From assembly GCA_947475415.1 (NCBI GenBank), contig CANJLH010000011.1, positions 55,846 through 119,845 on the forward strand: a DNA stretch of 64,000 nt. Direction: 5' to 3'. How positions within the stretch are numbered: position 1 is the stretch's first letter; every line of letters begins with the position of its first letter. The notes under the pieces were generated by a model that searched no databases, was not told where the DNA came from, and saw only the letters and a program-made list of their open reading frames with translations. Shown here one piece after another: positions 9,076 to 17,400 of this stretch. The position numbers and the translations under genes are program-made. The stretch is from Caulobacteraceae bacterium. Lineage in GTDB: Bacteria > Pseudomonadota > Alphaproteobacteria > Caulobacterales > Caulobacteraceae.

Positions 9076-9702
9076 ATGATGAGACATGGGCTGTTGGGGT
9101 TGCTGTGCGCCTTGTTCTTGTTTGGAGGGGTGGCGATGGCGACCGAAGAGCCGGCATTCGTAATTGTGAGTCACGAAGGTAAGTTCGAGGTGCGCGACTA
9201 TCCCGCGCTTGTCGTCGCCGAAGTCAGCGTCACAGGCAGTCGCGACGACGCCTCGAACGCGGGATTTCGATTGCTTGCCGCCTACATCTTCGGGGCCAAT
9301 ACGCGCCGTCAAACGATCGCCATGACAGCGCCTGTCGTGCAAGAGCGCGCGGGCGGAGAAACCATTGCGATGACCGCGCCGGTCACCCAATCTGGCGGGG
9401 ACGGGGCATGGGTTGTTCGCTTCACAATGCCGAGCAAATATACGCTTGGGACGCTGCCGGCCCCGAACGACGCCCGCGTGCGCCTCGTTCCCATCCCGCC
9501 GCAGCGTTATGCCGTGGTGCGCTTTTCCGGATTGGCGCGACTGGACGACGTCGGACGCCAAACCGAAGACCTCAGGGCGTTCATGAAGCGCCAGCAGCTC
9601 CGCGCTATCGGAGCTCCTTCACTCGCACGCTACAATCCGCCCTGGACGCTCTGGTTTATGCGGCGCAACGAGATCTGGATTCCGACACCGGGCGCAAGAT
9701 GA
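9076..9702 (+). CDS. SOUL-family heme-binding protein
   Basis: Secreted protein of 208 residues of the SOUL/HBP family, which bind heme or tetrapyrroles. The start at 9076 (MMRHGLLG...) gives a proper signal peptide ending near VAMA (about residue 22). Family features follow: 'GKFEVRDYPALVVAEV' near the mature N-terminus, the repeated 'IAMTAPV' motif (twice, about residues 80 and 98), and 'YNPPWTLWFMRRNEIWI' at the end. A possible link to the ABC exporter that begins 148 bases downstream on the same strand is inferred from position only. Confidence 0.88.
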   Translation: MMRHGLLGLLCALFLFGGVAMATEEPAFVIVSHEGKFEVRDYPALVVAEVSVTGSRDDASNAGFRLLAAYIFGANTRRQTIAMTAPVVQERAGGETIAMTAPVTQSGGDGAWVVRFTMPSKYTLGTLPAPNDARVRLVPIPPQRYAVVRFSGLARLDDVGRQTEDLRAFMKRQQLRAIGAPSLARYNPPWTLWFMRRNEIWIPTPGAR

Positions 9703-9850
9703 CGTCCGGAGGTTGGAAATGGCGACCATCACGGCTCACTTGGGGACCTATTGCACGGGAAGCCACCTGGCGTGCTTACTTGCATGAAGGCAGTTAGCTT
9801 CCGTGCCGCGTGGTGGATTGCATCGCGACGCTGTCAAAGGGGAATGTACA

Positions 9851-10924
9851 GTGCGGCGACCCTTGTATTTCGCGACAGCCGCGCTTGGCGCCGTCTTCAT
9901 CGGCGTCATCGCCTGGTTTTTTCTGCGGCCGCCGCAGATAGCCGTGCTTGAGATTCACCCTAGAAGCGTTGAGGTGGCCCTGTCCGTCGTGGCGCGGGTT
10001 CGGCCAGATAGTCTGATCGATGTCCGCTCACCGAATGCTGGGCAAGTCGTTCACCTGCTGCACGACGACGGCGATGTTGTCGCACTCGGCGCACCGTTAG
10101 CGATTATCCGCTCCACGGTGGAGCAGGCTAAAACCGAAGCAGGCAGTGCGCGTGTGGCGGCGGCGCGCGCCGAGGTCAACCGCGCCCGGCTCTCATTCAA
10201 CCGCACGCGCGCTCTGGCGGATCGCGGCTTTGCCTCGGCGGCGGCGCTCGATGAGGCGCGCGCCGCGCTGCAATCTGCTGAAGCCGGCCTCGCCGCCGCC
10301 GCTGCTGATCTGCGCGCTTCCGCCGCGCAGACTGGCGAGTTCACGATCCGGGCGCCAACAGCGGGCGTCGTGCTGGTGCGCCCAATCGACAACGGTCAGG
10401 TGATTTCGCCGGAGACGACACTTTTTCAACTTGGCTCGCGCGATGGCGTGGAACTGCAGGCGGACGTAGATGAAGCTTACGGTGACGCTTTGCGGCCTGG
10501 CATGTCCGCGCGTGCGGCGCTGTCCGGAACCGACGCGATCTTTGCGGCGCGCATAAGTGAGGTGTCGCCGCGTGTGGATCCAATGACTGGCGGGCGTCTG
10601 ATCAAACTCGTTCCGGTCGAGGCAATGAACATTCCGTCTGGCCGTTCCGTGGATGTCACAATCATCGTCGCACGGCGCGAGGCGGGGATCGTCGTGCCGC
10701 GGCAAGCCGTGATCGACGCCACGACAGCGCCGAAGGTCTATGTCGTCGATCAGAATGGAATTGTGCGTGCGCGCACTATTGAGATTGCCGATTGGCCGTC
10801 GTTGAATGCGATCGTCGAACGAGGTCTGGCCGCTGGCGACCGCGTTGTCCTGACGCCCGCCGAGGTCAGGCCGTCTGCACGGGTAAGTGTTCGCCTGCAG
10901 CCAGGCGCTGCACCGAGGGCGTAA
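9851..10924 (+). CDS. Periplasmic adaptor of ABC exporter (HlyD/MacA-like)
   Basis: Membrane-fusion protein of 357 residues. I chose the GTG at 9851, which follows an AAGGGGA site and starts directly before the single N-terminal membrane helix (residues about 5-23). Then come a barrel-sandwich lipoyl half ('SPNAGQVVHLLHDDGDVV'), an Ala-rich coiled coil (about 85-150), the second lipoyl half ('IRAPTAGVVLVRPIDNGQVI') and beta-barrel/membrane-proximal domains. It is five bases upstream of the permease gene. No outer-membrane TolC partner is encoded nearby, so one is presumably shared. The transported substrate is unknown. Confidence 0.9.
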   Translation: MRRPLYFATAALGAVFIGVIAWFFLRPPQIAVLEIHPRSVEVALSVVARVRPDSLIDVRSPNAGQVVHLLHDDGDVVALGAPLAIIRSTVEQAKTEAGSARVAAARAEVNRARLSFNRTRALADRGFASAAALDEARAALQSAEAGLAAAAADLRASAAQTGEFTIRAPTAGVVLVRPIDNGQVISPETTLFQLGSRDGVELQADVDEAYGDALRPGMSARAALSGTDAIFAARISEVSPRVDPMTGGRLIKLVPVEAMNIPSGRSVDVTIIVARREAGIVVPRQAVIDATTAPKVYVVDQNGIVRARTIEIADWPSLNAIVERGLAAGDRVVLTPAEVRPSARVSVRLQPGAAPRA

Positions 10925-10929
10925 GTAGA

Positions 10930-12135
10930 ATGTTCGCATTAAGCGTTGCGCGCCGCTATCTCTTATCCAACCCCGCCCAAACCGGCTTGCTGATCTCAGG
11001 AGTCGCTTTGGGCGTGATGGCGTTTGTCTTCATCACCGCGCTAATTCAAGGGCTGGCGATACGTCTGACCGACGATGTGACCGCCAACAGCGCACACGTT
11101 TCCTTAGAGCCCCCGACGCGGGTCGCGCGCGTCCTGCCCAGTCCCGACGCTGACGTTGAATCCACTGCAATCGTGTCGACGTTTCAACGCCGGCAGATTC
11201 GCGCTTGGTCGTCGACGGTGGCGCTCTTGCGCAGCGAGACGTCTGTCTCGGCGATCAGCCCGCAGATTTCCGGAAGTGCGTTTCTAGTGAAGGGGGAAGC
11301 GGTGGCGCCAGTCGCCGTGACAGCGATCGATCCCTTGGGTCTCGACGCGATCTCGCCGATCAGCACGGAAATTGTCAGCGGCGACTCTGGCCTTGGCGCG
11401 GATGGCATTCTGATCGGCGTGCGGCTCGCGGAAAATCTGGGATTGTCGGCCGGTCAGCCAGTGCTGTTTCGAACTGATCGCGGCGTCGATCGTCTGCTCA
11501 TTGTGCGCGGCATTTTCCAGACCGGGCTACAAAGTCTGGATGAGCGCGTAGCCTATCTCTCAATTCAGACCGCGCGTCCTTTGTTTCTGCTGCCAGAAGG
11601 CGTGACCAATATCGAAGTTAAGCTGGTTGATCCCGCGCGCGCGCGGGAGTTCGCAGCCTTCATGGCCGAGGCCACCGGCCTTCGCGCCACGTCGTGGCAA
11701 CAGAAAAACGCTAACCTCGAAGGTGCGTTGGCCGCCCAGGCGCAGACCGGGACACTCATCCAGATATTCTCATTGATATCCGTGCTCATTGGCATCGCCA
11801 GCGCGCTCAGTCTCTCCGCCAATCGACGACGAGGCGAGGTCGGCATCATGCGCGCGTTCGGCGTGTCGAAGAGGTTCATCGCCGCTGTCTTCGTTTTGCA
11901 GGGGCTGCTCATTGGCATGGTCGGCGCGAGTTTAGGCTGTGTTGGTGGCTTTGCGCTTTGCTCCTGGCTGGCGACAATGACAAAGCCAGACGGAACCACG
12001 GCGCTCCCAATCGCGCCAAACGAAGGCGGCTATGTCGCAGTTTTCCTGCTCACAACCCTTGGCGCCGTGCTGGCGTCGGTCATTCCCGCCCGATCGGCCG
12101 CGCGGCTCGATCCCCTGGAGGCGATCCAGCAATGA
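10930..12135 (+). CDS. ABC transporter permease, FtsX/MacB type
   Basis: Inner-membrane permease of 401 residues with the type VII (MacB/FtsX) layout: one N-terminal helix (about residues 17-42), a large periplasmic domain and three C-terminal helices, including 'GEVGIMRAFGVSKRFI' just before helix 3. The ATPase is a separate gene, as in LolCDE and DevBCA systems, not fused as in MacB. The stop overlaps the ATPase start by ATGA. With the upstream adaptor it forms a complete inner-membrane exporter. LolCE itself is less likely because only one permease and an HlyD-type adaptor are present. Confidence 0.9.
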   Translation: MFALSVARRYLLSNPAQTGLLISGVALGVMAFVFITALIQGLAIRLTDDVTANSAHVSLEPPTRVARVLPSPDADVESTAIVSTFQRRQIRAWSSTVALLRSETSVSAISPQISGSAFLVKGEAVAPVAVTAIDPLGLDAISPISTEIVSGDSGLGADGILIGVRLAENLGLSAGQPVLFRTDRGVDRLLIVRGIFQTGLQSLDERVAYLSIQTARPLFLLPEGVTNIEVKLVDPARAREFAAFMAEATGLRATSWQQKNANLEGALAAQAQTGTLIQIFSLISVLIGIASALSLSANRRRGEVGIMRAFGVSKRFIAAVFVLQGLLIGMVGASLGCVGGFALCSWLATMTKPDGTTALPIAPNEGGYVAVFLLTTLGAVLASVIPARSAARLDPLEAIQQ

Positions 12136-12824
12136 GCGCGGTTCTTGATGCGCGCGGGATTGGCATGACTTTCCGCAACGGTGATGAACTCACCGAGGTT
12201 CTGAAAGGTGTCGATCTCAAGCTGGAGCCTGGTGAACTGGCGGCGCTCCTGGGCGCCTCGGGATCAGGCAAGTCGACTCTGCTGTCGATTGTCGGGCTTT
12301 TGCTTAGGCCAACCTTGGGAACCATCATAATCGGAGGCCAGCATGTCGAGGGCCTGTCAGAATTGGAGCGTGCGCAGTTTCGCAACCAACGCCTCGGGTT
12401 CATCTTTCAGTTTCACCATCTGCTTCCGGATTTCACAGCGACCGAAAACGTCGCATTTCCGGCGGCGGCGCCGGCGGGCGGGATTACACCTGCAATGCGG
12501 AGCCGAGCGCGCGAATTGTTGGTCCGCGTGGGTCTATCGGACCGGATGGACTTTCCCGCGACGCGTCTGTCTGGCGGACAGAAGCAGCGCGTCGCCATTG
12601 CGCGCGCGCTTATGAATAAGCCAGACTTGGTCCTGGCTGACGAGCCGACGGGAAGCCTCGATCGCGTCGCCGCCGAGCAAGTCCTGGACTTGATGCGCGA
12701 GGTCAATCGCGAAGACAAAACGACCTTCCTGATCTGCACGCATGACGAACACGTCGCCGCCCGCTGCACCCGCCGGGTCACGCTGAAGGACGGGCGGGTG
12801 GAAGGCGTTCTTGCGAGCCAGTAA
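12132..12824 (+). CDS. ABC transporter ATP-binding protein
   Basis: ATPase subunit of 230 residues. All motifs are intact: Walker A 'GASGSGKST' (about 40-48), Q-loop 'FQFHHLLPDFTATENV', signature 'LSGGQKQRVAIARAL', Walker B 'LVLADEPTGSLD', and H-loop 'ICTHDEH'. It resembles the LolD/MacB ATPase group. The ATG overlaps the permease stop (ATGA). It is the last gene of the three-gene exporter unit 9851-12824. Confidence 0.93.
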   Translation: MSAVLDARGIGMTFRNGDELTEVLKGVDLKLEPGELAALLGASGSGKSTLLSIVGLLLRPTLGTIIIGGQHVEGLSELERAQFRNQRLGFIFQFHHLLPDFTATENVAFPAAAPAGGITPAMRSRARELLVRVGLSDRMDFPATRLSGGQKQRVAIARALMNKPDLVLADEPTGSLDRVAAEQVLDLMREVNREDKTTFLICTHDEHVAARCTRRVTLKDGRVEGVLASQ

Positions 12825-13009
12825 GGCCTGTGTTCGATCTGAGAAACCGGCACAGGTACCGATTTTGCTGCATTCAGAAGCGTTTGAGCGCACGGCTGAA
12901 TGAGACGGGAAAACTGAGGGCGGGGGTAACGCCGACATTGGCTCATTGCGCGGTCCCCGACCGGGTCGTCTCACCGGCGGGGGGGCGGTCCACGTACGTG
13001 TCGCGGTTT

Positions 13010-13576
13010 TCAGGGCCGGGTTTGCATCTCGATCAGTTGTCCCATGAGGAAGGAGCCGGAGACAATTACGTCCTGATACAGGAAACCCTGGATGACATTT
13101 TCGCCGGCGGCGTCGGCGTCCTCGGGTCGGAAGATACGAAGGTGCAGGCGATCCTTCAGTTTCGGCTTCAAGGACGTATTGATCCGCTCAGCGGCGTCCT
13201 CGACATCGCGCCCGGATAAGTAGCGCAGGGCGAAGTGAGGGACACCAAACGGCTTGGTGCGGGCGGCGACGCGATAGTTCTCCAGCAGCCGGGCGAAGTC
13301 CGATTCCTCCTCGCTCAACCGCTTCAGGCGGGCTTCCACCGCCAGCTGTTCGGGTCGGATCTGCGACATGTAGAAGACGTTGTTCTGTGAATTCTGGTCT
13401 TCCGGATTGGGGTGGACCGCCAGGAAGGTGTCGACGCCATCACCCTTGAAACCGGTGTCGGTGATCGCGCACCCCAGCGCCAGCGCCAGTTCGATGGCCA
13501 GCTCGCGTTCGCCGGGCCGGTAGAGGGTCTCCACGTGATTGAGGAGTTTGCCCTGGTACTCCATGATCGACTTCAT
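13010..13576 (-). CDS. Conserved hypothetical protein
   Basis: Soluble protein of 188 residues, no signal peptide or membrane helix. The start at 13576 has an AAGGCGGA site. Visible segments are an N-terminal helix ('YQGKLLNHVETLYRPGERELAIELALALGC'-like region, acidic), a beta-rich middle mentioning 'FLAVHPNPEDQN', and a long charged helix (residues about 80-110). It could be a VOC-like or ligand-binding protein, but I do not recognise a signature. It lies downstream of the P450 on the same strand, 82 bases apart, so co-expression is likely. Confidence 0.7.
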   Translation of the reverse strand: MKSIMEYQGKLLNHVETLYRPGERELAIELALALGCAITDTGFKGDGVDTFLAVHPNPEDQNSQNNVFYMSQIRPEQLAVEARLKRLSEEESDFARLLENYRVAARTKPFGVPHFALRYLSGRDVEDAAERINTSLKPKLKDRLHLRIFRPEDADAAGENVIQGFLYQDVIVSGSFLMGQLIEMQTRP

Positions 13577-13658
13577 TGTTCCGCCTTTCCGGAGATTGTC
13601 TGGGGGGCGCGAGGGCCGCGATCGTTCCTCGATCCTATCGCGCCAAGCGCCACCACCA

Positions 13659-14882
13659 CTATCCCCAAGTCAAGGGCAGGTAGTCGACGCCGAACACGCC
13701 GGTGGCGTGGGTGACGGCGCGCTCGCCGGGGGTGATGCGGAAATTGGGCATGTGCTCAAGCACCAGGTCCAGCGCGATGCGCAGTTCACGCCGCGCCAGG
13801 TGTGAACCGATGCAGCGGTGCGGACCGACGGCGAAGGTGGTGTGGCGGATGTTCTCACGGTGGAAGTCGATGCGGCGCGGATCTGAGAATTCGCGATCAT
13901 CCAGACCTGACAGCGCCCAGCAGACCGTCACCCGGTCGCCAGCCTTCATCGGCGCGCCGTGGAAGTCGATGTCGCGGGTCAGCAGCCGGTGAGAGGTGGT
14001 CGCCGAGAACGCGCGCAGGCACTCCTCGATGGCCGCCGGGCGCAGGGCGGGCTCGTCGCGCAGCAGCCGCTGATTGGCCTGATCCTCGGCCAGGTGCTTG
14101 AATACGAAGCCAAGGGTGGAGGCCACGGTGTCGAGCCCCGCCACGAACAAGAGGTAACAGATACCCATGATCTCCTCATCGTCGAGGGGGCGGCCATCCA
14201 CCTTGCTGGTGACAGCGAAACTGACCAGGTCGTCGGTGGGCATACGCCGGCGCTCGGCGATCACACCGGTCAGGTACTGCTTGATGGCGATCGCCGCATC
14301 GACCCGATCCTCAGGGGTCTTGCCATGCAGCAGGCCGTCCTCCCAGCCGAGGAATTGGGGGGTCAACTCGGCGGGCAGCCCCATCAGGCTCAGGAACACC
14401 GAAACCGGAAATGGCCGCGCGAAACCGGCCATCAGGTCGCCCTGGCCCTGGGCGGCGAGGGTCCGCACCAGGCGTTCGGCCGTGCCGCGCACGCTGCCCT
14501 CGATCCGAGCCACCTGGCGTGGCGAGAACAGGGGATTCATCAGGGTGCGATACTTGTCGTGGTCAGGCGGGTCCTTCTCCAGCGGAATGAGATCCCAGTC
14601 CTCGCCGATCAGCTGCGAAAATCCGGACTGGTAGGTGCTGGAAAAGGTCGCCGGGTCCTTGGCGATCTCGCAGATCAGGTCATGACGGGTAACCACCCAG
14701 GCTGGGGCGCCGAACCGCACGCGGGGCGTCCAGAAGATGTCCGGCCCATCATAGAGCACGGACAGGGCCGAGAACGGGTCCTCAAGCGCGCCGGGCGCCG
14801 TGGCGAAGGCCCAGTCTCGGACCATGTGCGGCGGAACATGGCCGGGGACTTCGAAATCCGTCACTTCCGTGGGCTGGGCCAT
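13659..14882 (-). CDS. Cytochrome P450
   Basis: Soluble bacterial P450 of 407 residues. Oxygen-activating I-helix 'FVAGLDTVAST' (acid-alcohol pair Asp-Thr), K-helix 'EECLRAF' (ExxR), and heme loop 'FAVGPHRCIGSHLARREL' with the Cys ligand are all present. The ATG at 14882 was chosen because it starts the family-typical lead; upstream in-frame extension covers the divergent SDR region. Such class I enzymes need a ferredoxin and reductase; neither is encoded nearby. The divergent SDR (15084) could oxidise the alcohol product, an inference from position. Confidence 0.93.
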   Translation of the reverse strand: MAQPTEVTDFEVPGHVPPHMVRDWAFATAPGALEDPFSALSVLYDGPDIFWTPRVRFGAPAWVVTRHDLICEIAKDPATFSSTYQSGFSQLIGEDWDLIPLEKDPPDHDKYRTLMNPLFSPRQVARIEGSVRGTAERLVRTLAAQGQGDLMAGFARPFPVSVFLSLMGLPAELTPQFLGWEDGLLHGKTPEDRVDAAIAIKQYLTGVIAERRRMPTDDLVSFAVTSKVDGRPLDDEEIMGICYLLFVAGLDTVASTLGFVFKHLAEDQANQRLLRDEPALRPAAIEECLRAFSATTSHRLLTRDIDFHGAPMKAGDRVTVCWALSGLDDREFSDPRRIDFHRENIRHTTFAVGPHRCIGSHLARRELRIALDLVLEHMPNFRITPGERAVTHATGVFGVDYLPLTWG

Positions 14883-15083
14883 GCCGTGTCCTCCCTGCGC
14901 CGTCTGGGCTCGGCGTCTCATCCACGCAGGGTAGCTCGATTGAGTCTTTCGCCAATCGAAATCCGGAGGCGCGGCGCCTAGAGTTCTGTGATCCAAATCC
15001 AGACGGGCCTGGAGTCCGGGCGCCGCGTCGATACAATCGCCTCGAACAGCAGTGACGGCGCCGCAGGCGGCCAGGGAGGAAGA

Positions 15084-15908
15084 ATGACGGTTCGGCTCGA
15101 TGGCAAGGTCGCCGTCGTCACCGGGGGGATCTCCGGCATTGGCCTTGGGATCTCCAGGACGCTCATGGCGCGCGGGGCGACGGTGGTGGCGATGGCGCGG
15201 CGCGAGGCGACGGGACGCGAGGTGGAGGCGGCCCTGGTGGGCGAGGGCCTGCCGTTCAGCTTTGTGCAAGGCGACGTGGTCAAGAGCGCGGACTGTGAGC
15301 GTGCGATCGCCGCCGCGCTCGACAGGCACGGCAAGGTCGACATTCTCATCAACAACGCCGCCACCACGCTGCCGACACCGGCCATCGAGCAGGTGACCGA
15401 GGATCAATGGGACGCCGCGCTGGACCCAAATCTGAAAGGCGCATTCCTGATGACCAAGGGGGTGCTGCCGCACATGAAGGCCAGAGGCGACGGGGTGATC
15501 ATCAATATCGCCTCGTTTGCCGGCGTGCAGGCGCTGTTCAACCACGGACCCTACGGCGCCTCGAAGGCCGGGCTGATCCATTTCACCAAGGTCACCGCGG
15601 TGGAGAATTTCGGGACCGGGGTGCGGGCCAATGTGGTGATCATGGGTTCAGTGGCCACCGAGGGCAACGCCCGCTCCCGCGCGGAGGCTAGCGGCGGCAA
15701 GTGGAAGGAAGGCCAGTCCAGCGGCGGAGTGTTCGGCCAGGCGCGCATGCAGCCCGAGGACGCCGGCCGGGCCATCTGCGTCCTGTGCAGCGACGACGCG
15801 CGGGAGATCACTGGCTCGGAAATCGCCGTCGATCGGGGCTTCGCCGCCGGATGGATGAGCGCCACCCTCATCCGGTTGGCGATCAGCGGCCAACTGCCCG
15901 AGGGGTGA
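15084..15908 (+). CDS. Short-chain dehydrogenase/reductase
   Basis: Classical SDR of 274 residues. The dinucleotide motif 'TGGISGIG' (12-19), 'NNAA' (about 90) and catalytic Ser-Tyr-Lys ('YGASK', about 158-162) are intact. The start follows a strong AGGGAGGA site. It is divergent from the P450 at 14882 with about 200 bases between them, which must contain both promoters. Substrate unknown. Confidence 0.88.
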   Translation: MTVRLDGKVAVVTGGISGIGLGISRTLMARGATVVAMARREATGREVEAALVGEGLPFSFVQGDVVKSADCERAIAAALDRHGKVDILINNAATTLPTPAIEQVTEDQWDAALDPNLKGAFLMTKGVLPHMKARGDGVIINIASFAGVQALFNHGPYGASKAGLIHFTKVTAVENFGTGVRANVVIMGSVATEGNARSRAEASGGKWKEGQSSGGVFGQARMQPEDAGRAICVLCSDDAREITGSEIAVDRGFAAGWMSATLIRLAISGQLPEG

Positions 15909-16036
15909 GAGGCGGACTCGTTTTTCGATCAATCCGGTTCGCCACCAAATTTTGGGAGTAGGGCGAAATATACCCGCCCGCGCCGCCGCCGTTGAACCGG
16001 CGACGGATTGGGCCGCCTGAGCCGTGGAAGCTTCAG

Positions 16037-17326
16037 ATGGGCCGCCCGCGCCAGCAACGACGGGTAGCTTCGGTCCGGTGGCGGGGGGCGACTTTGCAGG
16101 GTATCGCTGGCTGGTTTCTGACGGCGCGGAGGCTTTGGGCCGCGCCGGTCCTGTCGGCCTTGTGCCTGACCGCCTGCGGCGGCGGCGACGGCGGCGGCCC
16201 CACCACCAGCGCTTCAGGCGGGACGACGGTTGCTGTGACACGGCCCGGCGCGCCCACCATCGGTAACGCCACCGCCGGCGACGGGTCGGCGTCCATCGCC
16301 TTCACCGCGCCCGCATCCAACGGCGGCGGGGCGATCAGCGGCTACACGGCGACCTGCAGCGCAGGGGCGGCTAATTTGATCGCGAACGGGGCGGCGAGCC
16401 CGATCACCGTGACCGGACTGACCAATGGGACCGCCTACAGCTGCACGGTCACCGCCACGAATTCGGCGGGCACGGGCGCCGCGTCAGGCGCAACTTCAGT
16501 GACGCCGGCGGCCTCCGCGCCGTCTGCCGCCATTGACCCGGCCCGGATCCCCATTGGCGATGGCAAGCTTTCCACCACGATGCCCAGGGTCGGTTTTGTC
16601 TTCTCCTGCACCAACCCGAGCAGCCCCAATCCGCCGGGCAAGTCGCCCTGGGTCAGCGCCGACGGCCTGACGTGGGATTCAACGGCGAAGCTCGCCGTTC
16701 AGGGGGCGGTGACCTGGGCGTCCAGTTTCGTCACCCAGATCGCCGGCAATTCGCGTCAGGTCGACGGCAACGGCTTGCCGAGTCACGTGACGGGCAATTT
16801 CCCCATCGCCGCCACGGATCCCGCCCGGCAATACGACGCCAATCCGAACCGCATCCAGAGCGTCGCCATCGCCTGGGGCCTGCCGGCCAATCCGGTTGCA
16901 GCGCCCAATCCGACCTGCACGGGGTTGGGGGCGATCGGGGTGCTGCTGTCCGGTGCGCGGATATTCAACGCCCTGGACGCCGATGGCCGCGACGCGGTGG
17001 CCCATGAGGTGCAGGACAGCTGCGACGGCCACCCGCAGGGCGCAGGCATCTATCACTATCACAATGTCTCGCGCTGCCTGCAGGCACAGGATGATCCGGC
17101 GGCGCATTCGCCGCTGGTGGGTTATATCGCCGATGGGTTCGGCCTTTACGGCCTCCGCGGCGAGGGCGGCAAACCGCTCACCAACGCCGACCTGGACGAG
17201 TGCCATGGCCATAGCCATGCGCTGACCATCAATGGCGTTCAGACGGTCCAGTACCACTACCACGCAACCAAGGAGTACCCCTATACGGTGGGTTGTTATC
17301 GCGGGACGCCGGTGGCGATCCGCTGA
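16037..17326 (+). CDS. YHYH-domain lipoprotein with FN3 domain
   Basis: Predicted lipoprotein of about 429 residues. The lipobox is 'LCLTAC' with a Gly-rich linker (GGGDGGGP) after the Cys. A fibronectin type III domain follows (about residues 75-155, 'PGAPTIGNATAGDGSASIAF...TVTATNSAG'), then a YHYH domain with paired motifs 'GIYHYHN' and 'QYHYHATKEYPYT' and conserved Cys. YHYH proteins are secreted; their function is unsettled. The start is uncertain: the ATG at 16037 is used, a TTG at 15992 is possible, and a still later start would give a more ordinary signal peptide length. It ends 74 bases before the cytochrome/sorbosone dehydrogenase fusion. Confidence 0.8.
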   Translation: MGRPRQQRRVASVRWRGATLQGIAGWFLTARRLWAAPVLSALCLTACGGGDGGGPTTSASGGTTVAVTRPGAPTIGNATAGDGSASIAFTAPASNGGGAISGYTATCSAGAANLIANGAASPITVTGLTNGTAYSCTVTATNSAGTGAASGATSVTPAASAPSAAIDPARIPIGDGKLSTTMPRVGFVFSCTNPSSPNPPGKSPWVSADGLTWDSTAKLAVQGAVTWASSFVTQIAGNSRQVDGNGLPSHVTGNFPIAATDPARQYDANPNRIQSVAIAWGLPANPVAAPNPTCTGLGAIGVLLSGARIFNALDADGRDAVAHEVQDSCDGHPQGAGIYHYHNVSRCLQAQDDPAAHSPLVGYIADGFGLYGLRGEGGKPLTNADLDECHGHSHALTINGVQTVQYHYHATKEYPYTVGCYRGTPVAIR

Positions 17327-17400
17327 CGCACGCAGGTGGGTTGCGCCGCGCCCCGGGGTGCGGCTCAATGGGTCGAACGAAAGCCAAGGGGGGGTAGATT

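Noticed and set aside
10930..12824. Assigning the exporter as LolCDE
   Set aside because: Only one permease and an HlyD-type adaptor are present; LolCDE has a permease pair or LolF and no such adaptor.
13959..14981. Open frame of 340 codons antisense to the first P450
   Set aside because: Shadow of the P450 codon pattern, low-complexity Gly/Arg/Gln translation, no ribosome site.
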